Below are positions 23,008-31,155 of a DNA stretch of 64,000 bases, piece by piece. The stretch lies in contig JBAYMH010000003.1 in assembly GCA_041663645.1 (NCBI GenBank), positions 1 through 64,000 of the forward strand. The letters run 5' to 3'. A program made the translations under genes and the position numbers. Origin of the DNA: Minisyncoccus sp023229485 (lineage in GTDB: Bacteria > Patescibacteriota > Minisyncoccia > Minisyncoccales > Minisyncoccaceae). The notes beneath the pieces are model-generated. The model saw only the letters and a program-made list of their open reading frames with translations, was not told where the DNA came from and did no database searches. The first letter of the stretch is position 1. Every line of letters begins with the position of its first letter.

Positions 23008-23075
23008 TTGCATTTTAAATTAAACTATAGTATAAATAATGTAGTGAGGCGCTAGACGCCCACTTATTTTTTTTT
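23008..23075 (+). ncRNA. Promoter abutting a terminator hairpin (micro-transcript)
   Basis: TTGCAT (23008-23013) and TATAAA (23031-23036) are 17 bases apart. The predicted start at about 23043 coincides with a GTGaGGCG-ctaga-CGCCCAC hairpin (23044-23063) followed by a long T run. The RNA would be only about 30 nt. Confidence 0.35.
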
Positions 23076-23135
23076 AAAAAAGAAAAGGGTATTACAAAAT
23101 TCAAATCTCAACATCGCTAATATTCAGTTAATGTT

Positions 23136-23158
23136 AAACACCCTTCTCGGGTGTTTTT
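23136..23158 (+). terminator. Rho-independent terminator
   Basis: AAACACCC-ttctc-GGGTGTTT plus Ts, without a recognisable gene between it and the previous hairpin at 23044. The 23075-23135 stretch may be an untranslated RNA. Confidence 0.75.
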
Positions 23159-23248
23159 ATTATAAAATTATAAAGATTAAAAAACTAAATAAAAACAGAT
23201 ATCACCATTAACGCTTTTCCATTTTTAAAGTATAATAGATTTAAAAAA

Positions 23249-24325
23249 ATGATTAATGAAAATACTAAAATTGAATTAAAGGATTTGGGCTATAACGAAT
23301 TTTTTGAATCCGAACGAAAGTCTTTAGGATTGACCGAATATCCTATAGCCAGAATTATTGCTGAGTATAAAGAATTATACAGAGTAAAAGACACAGACGG
23401 AGAATACTTGGCAAAGATTACAGGAAAACAGATGTTTGAGGCTACAAAAAGAGAAGATTATCCCGCAGTTGGAGATTGGGTCGCAATAACTTTATCTAGC
23501 GACAAAACAGCAACTATTCATCAAATCTTGCCAAGACAAACCATGCTTAGTAAAAAATATAGCAACAAACAAGACATTCAAATTATTGCTACAAATATTG
23601 ATATCGTCTTTATCGTTGAATCAATGAATAGAGATTATAATCTTAATCGTTTTGAAAGATACCTTGTTTTAGCAAATGAAGGGAATATTACTCCAACAAT
23701 CATATTAAATAAAATAGACTTAATCTCAAAAGAAGAATTAGATACAAAAATAAAACAGATAAAAGATAGATTCAATAATATTGATGTTATCTCGACTAGC
23801 ACAATTACAGAACAAGGATTAAATGACTTAACTAATTATATAGAAAAAGGAAAGACTTATTGTTTTATAGGTTCATCTGGCGTAGGAAAATCTTCTCTAA
23901 TAAATAAACTGCTTGGAAAAAACGAAATAAAAATAAAAGAAATCAGCAATATAAAAGATAAAGGAAAACACACTACCACGAATAGGGAAATGTACTTTTT
24001 AGAAAATGGTGGAATCGTAATTGACAATCCAGGAACAAGAGAAGTGGGAATGGCGGACACAAATATTGGCATAGAAAATGTTTTTGATGAAATTATTACT
24101 TTATCTAAAAATTGTAAATATTCCGATTGTACCCACACACAGGAATCTGGCTGTGCAGTATTAAAAGCCATTGAAGAGAAAAAATTAGACAAAGAAAAAT
24201 ATCAAAATTATGTCAAACTAAAAAAGGAAACCGAATATTACGAAATGACCGATCTTGAAAAGAGAGGAAAAGACCGTAAGTTTGGACAATTTGTTAAAAG
24301 AACTTTAAAAGAACTTGAAAAGTAG
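23249..24325 (+). CDS. rsgA: Ribosome small-subunit-dependent GTPase RsgA
   Basis: This 358-residue protein has an N-terminal OB fold and a circularly permuted GTPase: G4 ILNKID precedes G1 GSSGVGKSSLINKL, then the switch segment KGKHTTTNREMY and G3 DNPGTREVG. A C-terminal zinc cluster has CKYSDCTHTQESGC. RsgA assists late 30S maturation. TATAAT at 23231-23236 lies 12 bases before the ATG, giving a very short leader. It converges on the DHH gene over a shared terminator. Confidence 0.95.
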   Translation: MINENTKIELKDLGYNEFFESERKSLGLTEYPIARIIAEYKELYRVKDTDGEYLAKITGKQMFEATKREDYPAVGDWVAITLSSDKTATIHQILPRQTMLSKKYSNKQDIQIIATNIDIVFIVESMNRDYNLNRFERYLVLANEGNITPTIILNKIDLISKEELDTKIKQIKDRFNNIDVISTSTITEQGLNDLTNYIEKGKTYCFIGSSGVGKSSLINKLLGKNEIKIKEISNIKDKGKHTTTNREMYFLENGGIVIDNPGTREVGMADTNIGIENVFDEIITLSKNCKYSDCTHTQESGCAVLKAIEEKKLDKEKYQNYVKLKKETEYYEMTDLEKRGKDRKFGQFVKRTLKELEK

Positions 24326-24390
24326 AAAACAAATATCTTTAATGATTCGTTTCAATAATAATTAGCTTGGTTATTTTAATATGACTAACA

Positions 24391-24413
24391 AAAAAACACC
24401 ACCGGTGTTTTTA
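24391..24413. terminator. Bidirectional terminator between convergent genes
   Basis: AAACACC-acc-GGTGTTT flanked by A and T runs on its two sides. Confidence 0.75.
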
Positions 24414-24430
24414 TTCTTTTATATTTATTT

Positions 24431-25960
24431 TTACTTATCCTTGTTTTCAAAATCTAATTCCTTCACCTGTTTTTTTATATTTTCAATAATGTCATTGAGA
24501 TGAGCAGGAATAAATTTTATAGCACCAGCACATTCATGTCCTCCTCCATTTGCCTGAGCGTTAGGAATATCCTTTATTAATCGTTTTATAATAGTATCAA
24601 CGGGTAAAACAGGCTTATTTGCTCGAACAATAATCATATCGGACAAATATCCAATAGTTAAAACTGGCAAACTTTCCTTATCTATCGTAGCTATATCATG
24701 AATCATTCCAACAACCTTTCCGGGGGTTGGGTATTTAAACTTCATCGTATATTTTTCCAAATCTATAGTTGATAGATATATCCCTTCAATATTTTGAGTT
24801 CTTAAATAGGGAAGAGTGCTTTCAAGTTGAGTTTTTACCCCTTTTCTAACTTCTTCATTTATTATTTTTACCAACTCAATATTATTATACAACTCCTCAT
24901 AAAGACCTTTTCCAGAATTAAATTTTAATTGATAAGAAATAAAATCTATAGCGATACCTATTTCTTCTAATTCTTCTCTTTTTCTTCCACTTTTAGCTAT
25001 ATACTGATTAACTATCTCCACATCAGACCTATCAGTTATTCCAGCAATTGCGGGTAAGCAAGGGTTAGAATAATCTTCACATATCCATCTTGCTAGTTCA
25101 TATGCAAGCATTGCAGCACAAATTTGACTATCTAAACCCTCGATATAAGGATTAAGATGCAAGGATAAGTAAGGATCAACTAATGTCTTTTTATTTTCTA
25201 AAACAACCGGATTATGATGATCAATAACGACAATTTCGAAACCAAGAGATTTCATTGTTCGAAGTCCAAATATATCCTCAGGAGTTGAACCATTATCAAG
25301 CACAACGATAAGAGGCTTTTTTTGTCCATGTCCTTCTATAATTTTTTTTATTAAAATTACATCCTTAAATGCGTCCGTTATATCATAATAAGGAGCTCTA
25401 CTTGGAGATCTCAAGAGATTATAATCTGGATTTACTCCAATCTTTTCCATTAAAAGCTTGCATGAATGTTCAATCGCAAGTCCCGCATTTATTCCATCAG
25501 AATCCGAATGATGCCTTATCGCTATTGGCTGATTATCTAAAACAGCCTCTCTTATTCTTTTAGCAATACTATAAAAATATGGCCTTAATTTTTCTAATCT
25601 CTCAGAATCTATACTAAAAGAAGTATTCTGTGGTTCGCTATTCTTTTTTATAATCAAATCAAAATCTATTTTTGATTCTTTTATTCTTTCAATTTCTATC
25701 TGTATCTTTCCAGCTCTTTCATTAACAAAACCAGAAATATCGACAATGTCATTCATATTAAAGACAGAATCCTTTATAACCGCATCTGCCATACCATAAC
25801 CATCACTAACAGTAAATATTACAGGACCAGGCTGAGCTTTCCTCATTATTTTTACACTACCCGAAAATTTATCGCCACTTTTCAAAGTGGATATGTTTTT
25901 GATAGTTCTTTGTTCAAAAACATTATTATTTGTATTGTTCATATACTTAAGGCTTATCAC
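24431..25960 (-). CDS. DHH/DHHA1 phosphoesterase with N-terminal OB fold (RecJ-like)
   Basis: This 509-residue protein has an N-terminal OB-fold-like part (GDKFSGSVKIMRKAQPG ...), then DHH-type motifs RHHSDSDGINAGLAIE, LDNGSTPED and VVIDHHNP, and a C-terminal DHHA1 motif NGGGHECAGAIKF. DHH enzymes with this layout include RecJ-type 5'-3' exonucleases and oligonucleotide phosphodiesterases. The order OB, then RHHxDSDG, recalls the archaeal-type RecJ-like group (COG1107) more than bacterial RecJ. It is a single-gene unit on the minus strand. Exonuclease activity is inferred. Confidence 0.82.
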   Translation of the reverse strand: MISLKYMNNTNNNVFEQRTIKNISTLKSGDKFSGSVKIMRKAQPGPVIFTVSDGYGMADAVIKDSVFNMNDIVDISGFVNERAGKIQIEIERIKESKIDFDLIIKKNSEPQNTSFSIDSERLEKLRPYFYSIAKRIREAVLDNQPIAIRHHSDSDGINAGLAIEHSCKLLMEKIGVNPDYNLLRSPSRAPYYDITDAFKDVILIKKIIEGHGQKKPLIVVLDNGSTPEDIFGLRTMKSLGFEIVVIDHHNPVVLENKKTLVDPYLSLHLNPYIEGLDSQICAAMLAYELARWICEDYSNPCLPAIAGITDRSDVEIVNQYIAKSGRKREELEEIGIAIDFISYQLKFNSGKGLYEELYNNIELVKIINEEVRKGVKTQLESTLPYLRTQNIEGIYLSTIDLEKYTMKFKYPTPGKVVGMIHDIATIDKESLPVLTIGYLSDMIIVRANKPVLPVDTIIKRLIKDIPNAQANGGGHECAGAIKFIPAHLNDIIENIKKQVKELDFENKDK

Positions 25961-26090
25961 ACTTCATTATCATTTTCAATCAAAATATCACTAAAAATAA
26001 TTCGGATGTTTAAAGCCAGCGAAGTATTGATATTTTTTAATCTCCAAAATGTTAACTAAATTTAAATCTTTCGATTACTTGATTATTTTA

Positions 26091-26119
26091 TTGACATGAT
26101 TATTAATACATTATACATT
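26091..26119 (+). promoter_or_regulatory. Probable promoter of the 26156 gene
   Basis: A perfect TTGACA (26091-26096) is followed after 17 bases by TACATT (26114-26119). A TATACA two bases upstream is an alternative -10. Confidence 0.5.
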
Positions 26120-26155
26120 CTAAATAATCCTTAACAGAATAAGGAAGTGTGGTTT

Positions 26156-26485
26156 ATGACAATCATTACAATAAGTGGTTTACCAAAAGAGTATGACTAT
26201 AAGATTGATATACTGGCCACTTTAATTATAGAGGACATAAAAGAAGTTTCTAAATTAAAAGATGAAAATAACATAAAAATTATTTTCCTGCCAGATTTAT
26301 CGTCAGAAATCAAAAATGAGGTTATAATTGAAATTACGAACCTTTATATAGAATGTGAAAAAATTCAAGAAATCCGCCAAATATTGGCAATGCAAATCGG
26401 CAAAGCAATTTCGATAATATTTCCTGACTCAAATATCGAATGTTTTGTCTCGACCAACCAGTATGACTGGTCTCCAGAATCATAG
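26156..26485 (+). CDS. Hypothetical small acidic protein
   Basis: From ATG 26156 (AGGAAG 8 bases upstream) the product has 109 residues: TIITISGLPKEYDYKID, an acidic middle, and EIRQILAMQIGKAISIIFP. It looks like a small alpha/beta protein similar in pattern to tautomerase-like folds, but the N-terminal catalytic Pro is absent and I do not assign the family. It has its own promoter and terminator. The two promoter-proximal codons GTG TGG upstream are not needed. Confidence 0.55.
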   Translation: MTIITISGLPKEYDYKIDILATLIIEDIKEVSKLKDENNIKIIFLPDLSSEIKNEVIIEITNLYIECEKIQEIRQILAMQIGKAISIIFPDSNIECFVSTNQYDWSPES

Positions 26486-26486
26486 G

Positions 26487-26509
26487 ACCCAACATCAAGG
26501 GTTTTTTTT
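26487..26509 (+). terminator. Terminator
   Basis: ACCC-aacatcaa-GGGT with a T run of eight, just after the stop codon at 26483-26485. Confidence 0.65.
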
Positions 26510-26607
26510 ATACATAATCTAGGTGATTTAGTTTATTGCTTGCTATTTTTATACCACCCATTAAAAGGAACAAGTCAATGAAAAAGTAGTTGGCTAAACA
26601 TAAAACG

Positions 26608-26635
26608 TTGACATCGGCACTAGGTGTGTTATAAT
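26608..26635 (+). promoter_or_regulatory. Consensus promoter upstream of the DUF3494 gene
   Basis: TTGACA (26608-26613) and TATAAT (26630-26635) with a 16-base spacer. The leader to 26854 would be about 210 bases and contains GCTT...AAGC and ATAACATGATC...GATTTTGTTAT pairings (about 26756-26787), so leader-based control is possible. No coding frame is credible in 26512-26853. Confidence 0.7.
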
Positions 26636-26853
26636 TAGAAATAATATTGTGAATGCTTATATTGATTTCAAGCATCGCACCTTTCCAACTTCTCATATAT
26701 TATGGTCGATTAGAATCCATAATTAAGAAAATAACCTAATTTTCTTCAACACGTAATAACATGATCAAGGTCATGATTTTGTTATACCTCTCTCAATCCG
26801 ATTCAACTAGAATTGGTTAGAAAATACTCTGTTATCAACTAAAATTTAATAAT

Positions 26854-27690
26854 ATGAAAAGCTTTTATAAGTCAACAATAGTTATCTTGGCTATTTTTAG
26901 TGCAATTGGATTTATCAATATAGCCTCAGCTACAAATCTTGGAACAGCAAATGATTTTGCAATAATATCCAGCTCCACAATAACAAATACGGGGGCAAGT
27001 ATTATCAATGGCAATGTGGGGCTAAACCCAGGAAGCTCAATTACGGGATTTCAATTTGCTACACTTAGAGGAACGCAATATATAAAAAATACAACAGCCA
27101 TACAGGCACAATCAGATATTGTTACTGCATATAATAGTATAGTAGAAACTAACTCAACTCTCGCAGCATCTACGCTAGGAGGGACTACCAAAACTGCTGG
27201 CACTTATAATTCTGCTAGTGGAACCTTCGAAATAACAGGAACACTAACACTTGATGCTCAAAACGACGCCAATGCCACTTTTGTTTTCAAAGCAGCATCT
27301 ACTCTTGTTACAGCACCAAACAGCAAGATAGTCCTTATAAATGGAGCACAAGCTTGTAATATTTTTTGGCAAGTAGGTAGCTCTGCAACTCTTGGAACAA
27401 ATTCTATTTTTAAAGGAAACTTATTGGCATTGACATCAGTCACTGTTAATACAGGCACAAACGTTGAAGGTAGGATATTTGCACAAAATGGTGCAGTTAC
27501 ACTAGATACTAATATTATTAATAGTCCAGTATGTAGCAAAACTGTTATATCAGTTGTTCCCGCTACAATAAACAACACCAGCAATATCAATATTACAAAC
27601 AACACAGCGACTAATAACTGTTCAGGCGATTGCCTTTTAACAAGAATAAAACTTTTACAAATTATTCGCCTCCTACAGTCCAGAAAATAA
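26854..27690 (+). CDS. Secreted DUF3494 (ice-binding-like) protein
   Basis: This 278-residue protein has a signal peptide (about residues 1-26, hydrophobic core VILAIFSAIGFINIASA). It is followed by the DUF3494 right-handed beta-helix domain (about 27-225): LGTANDFAIISSSTITNTG, ING-VGLNPGSSITGF, GGTTKTAGTYNSASGTFEITGTLTLD, and IFWQVGSSATLGTNSIFKGNLLA. This domain binds ice in some proteins and is adhesive in others. After an Asn/Thr-rich linker the last 18 residues (LLTRIKLLQIIRLLQSRK) change character, and no LPxTG is present. A frameshift near 27640 is possible. Confidence 0.85.
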   Translation: MKSFYKSTIVILAIFSAIGFINIASATNLGTANDFAIISSSTITNTGASIINGNVGLNPGSSITGFQFATLRGTQYIKNTTAIQAQSDIVTAYNSIVETNSTLAASTLGGTTKTAGTYNSASGTFEITGTLTLDAQNDANATFVFKAASTLVTAPNSKIVLINGAQACNIFWQVGSSATLGTNSIFKGNLLALTSVTVNTGTNVEGRIFAQNGAVTLDTNIINSPVCSKTVISVVPATINNTSNINITNNTATNNCSGDCLLTRIKLLQIIRLLQSRK

Positions 27691-27712
27691 TAACTCAAAT
27701 TAACTTAAAACT

Positions 27713-28093
27713 ATGAGCCGAGATTTACAAAAAAATAATATTTTTTGGCTCATTCTTTCTCGAAGGAAACTACCATCAATAATTCTAATTATTCTTACCT
27801 TAATAACGATTAAGAATACTCTCGACAAACACATAGTCATAAGCGAAGAACCTATCAGTAAGGGAATGCGAAGTCTTTATGTTGAATCATTTTATATTTC
27901 TATCCTTATCATAGTCTATTTAATCTTACTATCATTTTGTCTTAGAAATTTAAGCATTAAAGATTTTTTTAACAAAAAATTATATCTAAAAAATCCAAAA
28001 AAATTATTTTTCTGTACCTTAGTTATTTTAATTATTCTTTACTTCAATATTTGGTCAACATTTAAAATTATTTTTCTTGGAACGTTTGAATAA
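27713..28093 (+). CDS. Small membrane protein between surface-protein genes
   Basis: This 126-residue protein has three hydrophobic segments (about residues 20-36, 58-78 and 98-122) separated by basic loops. It has no recognised family. It lies 22 bases after the first DUF3494 gene and 85 bases before the second, in the same orientation as the sortase further on. It may assist secretion or anchoring; that is inferred only from position. Confidence 0.55.
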   Translation: MSRDLQKNNIFWLILSRRKLPSIILIILTLITIKNTLDKHIVISEEPISKGMRSLYVESFYISILIIVYLILLSFCLRNLSIKDFFNKKLYLKNPKKLFFCTLVILIILYFNIWSTFKIIFLGTFE

Positions 28094-28178
28094 TTTTCAA
28101 ACAACATAAAATAAAAATCCCACACTAGTCTAATTAAAGGTCGTGACGTGTTTTATTAAAAACTTTAAATAATTAATT

Positions 28179-29978
28179 ATGAAAATATTTACAAAAAAAA
28201 TAAATCAAATCTTACTAATTTTAACTATAACTTTTATGCTCGTTGGAGCCAGTCCAGCTTCGACGCTTGCAGCGACAACGCCTTCTCTTGGTGCAGCATT
28301 AAACTACGCCATTCTTGCAAGTACATATACTAACACGACAGCAGGAACCACAATTAACGGAAGCATTGGATATGCTACTGGGCCAGCAGTTGCTCCATTA
28401 GGAACACACACAAGTTATGGTTCAGGAGCTCCATACGCAACCGCAGGTGCAGATCAAGCAACCGCCTTAGCTGCCCTAAACTCCCAACCCTGTACATTTA
28501 CAGCAGGAGCTATTAATATCTCCACTGACGGAACCCATGGTACTGTCGGAGTATATACCCCTGGAGTATATTGTAGTTCAGGAGTAATGACGATAGGAGG
28601 CCCACTTACACTTAGCGGAGCTGGCACTTACATATTTAGAGCTGACGGAGCACTTAACTCAACAGCGGGAGCAGTTATTACGCTAACAGGAGGGGCAACA
28701 GCTAATAATGTTTTTTGGACACCAACTAGCACAACCCTTGCTGCAAATACAGTTTTTAAAGGAATCGTAATCGATGACTCGGGTATTACCGTAGGTGCTA
28801 ATACAGTATGGACAGGAAGTGCCTTAGCATATGGCGGAACAATCACAACCGATACCAATAATATCACCACCACAGTATATACAGAACCTGCATATAGCGG
28901 ATCAAGAGCAGGAACGATTACCGTAGCAAAAATAGTTATTAATGATAACGGAGGAATAAAAAAAATCGCTGATTTCCCATTATTCGTTAATTCTACTCCT
29001 GTTATATCTGGCGAAACAAACACTTTTCGGGCACCAGCCGATGTTTATACAATAACAGAAACTACTAACCCTAATTATACTCAAGCATTTTCTGGAGATT
29101 GTGACGCCAAGGGACAATTAAATCTTACTCCAGGTGAAAATAAGTTTTGTATCATTACAAATAACGATATTGGTGCACCGATAATTATTCCGCCAGTGCC
29201 ACCACTCATTGACGTTGTAAAAATCCCTAATCCATTATCCCTACCTTCTGGTCCAGGATCAGTAACATACACTTACACGCTTCGCAATATTGGAAAAGTT
29301 CCTGTAACCGATATTTCTATGGTTGGAGATACTTGCAGTCCGATTATTCGAATATCAGGAGATACCAACAATGACAGTAAGCTTGATGTAAACGAAGTAT
29401 GGTCATATAGTTGTTCAACAACACTTTCAGTAAATCATACGAATACCGTAACAACAACTGGTTGGGCAAATGGATTAAATACAACCGATATAACGAGTGC
29501 AACAGTTGTTGTCGGAACTTCAATACAGCCACCAATAATCCACATAACAAAAAGTCCTGAGCCATTAACACTTCTTGCAGGAGGAGGAATCGTCACTTAT
29601 ACCGGAAAAGTAACTAACCCAACAACTACTCCACTAAACAATGTTCGTATTACTGATGATAAATGTAGCTCAATAACATACATCTCAGGAGATACTAACA
29701 ACGACAAGAAGCTTGATTCTAATGAAGTATGGACATACGCCTGCCAAGTAAACATTACCAATACAACGACTAGTACTACTATTGTAAGCGGGGAAGCTAA
29801 CGGATTTACAACAAGGGATATTGCGATCACTACCGTTGTCGTAGCCGATGCTACTCCATTGTTACCAAAAACAGGTTATCCTTCGTTAGAAAAAACAGCT
29901 TTCGGGCTTATGGCACTACTAGGGATTAGTGCATTATCAATAATAGCCATTATTAATAGAAAAAAACGCAAAGCCTAA
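28179..29978 (+). CDS. LPxTG-anchored surface protein: DUF3494 plus DUF11-like repeats
   Basis: This is a 599-residue protein with a signal peptide (about 1-33). A DUF3494 beta-helix domain (34-235) has the same LG..NYAIL, GTYT/CSSG and VFWTPTS..L..NTVFKG elements as the protein at 26854. A transthyretin-like domain follows (245-330, TITVAKIVINDNGG). Next are two DUF11-type domains (about 345-455 and 455-555), each with a calcium-loop-like GDTNNDxKLDxNEVW. The C-terminal sorting signal is LPKTG, a hydrophobic helix and RKKRKA. The sortase gene begins 4 bases after its stop. It should be covalently displayed on the cell surface, probably for adhesion or ice/surface binding. Confidence 0.92.
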   Translation: MKIFTKKINQILLILTITFMLVGASPASTLAATTPSLGAALNYAILASTYTNTTAGTTINGSIGYATGPAVAPLGTHTSYGSGAPYATAGADQATALAALNSQPCTFTAGAINISTDGTHGTVGVYTPGVYCSSGVMTIGGPLTLSGAGTYIFRADGALNSTAGAVITLTGGATANNVFWTPTSTTLAANTVFKGIVIDDSGITVGANTVWTGSALAYGGTITTDTNNITTTVYTEPAYSGSRAGTITVAKIVINDNGGIKKIADFPLFVNSTPVISGETNTFRAPADVYTITETTNPNYTQAFSGDCDAKGQLNLTPGENKFCIITNNDIGAPIIIPPVPPLIDVVKIPNPLSLPSGPGSVTYTYTLRNIGKVPVTDISMVGDTCSPIIRISGDTNNDSKLDVNEVWSYSCSTTLSVNHTNTVTTTGWANGLNTTDITSATVVVGTSIQPPIIHITKSPEPLTLLAGGGIVTYTGKVTNPTTTPLNNVRITDDKCSSITYISGDTNNDKKLDSNEVWTYACQVNITNTTTSTTIVSGEANGFTTRDIAITTVVVADATPLLPKTGYPSLEKTAFGLMALLGISALSIIAIINRKKRKA

Positions 29979-29982
29979 AGTT

Positions 29983-30573
29983 ATGAAGTTAAAGTTATTA
30001 AAATGGATATTATTATTACTATTTTTTATCATTTCAATAATTACAATCTTTTTAATGTTTTATGTTTATCCCTCTAAAAGTAAAAACAATGTCGCAGTTC
30101 AAGTTGAAGCCTCTAATGAAAAGACAGCTTTAAAAATTCCAACCCAGATAATAATTCCAAAAATTAATGTTGATGCTGCTATTGAATCAGTAGGCCTTAC
30201 TCCTCAAGGAGAAGTAGGTGCGACAGAAGGCCCCATCAATGCTGCTTGGTTTAATCTTGGCCCAGTTCCTGGCGAGATAGGAGCTTCAATTATTGATGGC
30301 CACTCAGGCTGGAAAGATGGAACACCAGCGATATTTGATAATTTACATAATCTAACAGAAGGAGATAAAATATATATAAAAAATCAAAAAGGGGATACCA
30401 TTACTTTTATAGTACGCTCACTCCAAATTTATGGAAAAAATGAAAATACATCAAGTATTTTTATATCAAATGATGGATTAGCACATTTAAACCTCATAAC
30501 TTGTGCAGGCTCATGGAACAAAAATAAAAAAAGTTCCTATGACCGATTAGTAATATTTACTAATAAAGAATAA
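29983..30573 (+). CDS. Sortase, class F-like
   Basis: This 196-residue protein has one N-terminal membrane anchor (about 8-30) and a sortase beta-barrel with the catalytic triad H107 (DGHSG), C174 (ITCAG) and R188 (YDRLVIF). The segments IIIPKINVDAAIESVGL and PGEIGASIIDGHSG resemble class F/E-type housekeeping sortases. It starts 4 bases after the gene for the LPKTG protein and is almost certainly the enzyme that anchors it. Peptidoglycan is the expected acceptor. Confidence 0.92.
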   Translation: MKLKLLKWILLLLFFIISIITIFLMFYVYPSKSKNNVAVQVEASNEKTALKIPTQIIIPKINVDAAIESVGLTPQGEVGATEGPINAAWFNLGPVPGEIGASIIDGHSGWKDGTPAIFDNLHNLTEGDKIYIKNQKGDTITFIVRSLQIYGKNENTSSIFISNDGLAHLNLITCAGSWNKNKKSSYDRLVIFTNKE

Positions 30574-30586
30574 TAAAAATTTACAA

Positions 30587-30982
30587 ATGAATAAAAAACC
30601 AGAAAAAAAATCAAATTTAATGAAGATGGTTATTGTTGGTGCAGGCATTGCTAGTGTTGCCGCAACCGCTTACTTTTTCCTTGGATCTAAAGGAAAAAAA
30701 CATCAAAAACATCTCAAGTCTTGGGCTATTAAAATGAAAGGTGACGTTATAGAAAAAATAGAGGAAGCTAAGGATGTCAGCATGACCTCTTACCATGAAA
30801 TAATTGACAATATAGCTGCAGAGTACAAAAAAGGAGAGAATGCAAATCAAGAAGAAATTGATGAATTAGCCAAAGACTTAAAAAAGCATTGGAAAACCAT
30901 CAGTGGATCCGTAAAGGAAATAAAAAAAGATGTTAAAAAAGATTTAAAACCCAAAAGCATAAAAACCAAGGCAAAAAAATAA
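30587..30982 (+). CDS. Membrane-tethered helical protein (YtxH-like)
   Basis: This 131-residue protein has one N-terminal hydrophobic segment (about 14-32, IVGAGIASVAATAYFFLG), then a charged coiled-coil-like region ending in a Lys-rich tail. It resembles YtxH or apolipoprotein-like proteins often seen next to cell-envelope genes. It lies 13 bases after the sortase and ends in a strong terminator, so it belongs to the surface-protein operon. Role unknown. Confidence 0.65.
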   Translation: MNKKPEKKSNLMKMVIVGAGIASVAATAYFFLGSKGKKHQKHLKSWAIKMKGDVIEKIEEAKDVSMTSYHEIIDNIAAEYKKGENANQEEIDELAKDLKKHWKTISGSVKEIKKDVKKDLKPKSIKTKAKK

Positions 30983-31007
30983 ATACCAGAAATAAAAAAG
31001 CAGTCTC

Positions 31008-31033
31008 TAAAAAGCACCGAAAGGTGCTTTTTT
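31008..31033 (+). terminator. Terminator of the surface-protein cluster
   Basis: AAAAGCACC-gaaa-GGTGCTTTT with further Ts: 9-bp stem with a GAAA tetraloop. Confidence 0.9.
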
Positions 31034-31155
31034 TGTAGTAAAAGCCGCCAACAAACAAATAACACCTCAGTCTTTTCAAAGGAAATATACTTTTAAGGCA
31101 AAAACTCTTAATTGTATTTAAATATATAAAATGATATATTTAGTTATATTTTATT

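Noticed and set aside
26508..26696. 62-codon minus-strand frame
   Set aside because: It covers a consensus plus-strand promoter and has no ribosome-binding site or homologue-like pattern.
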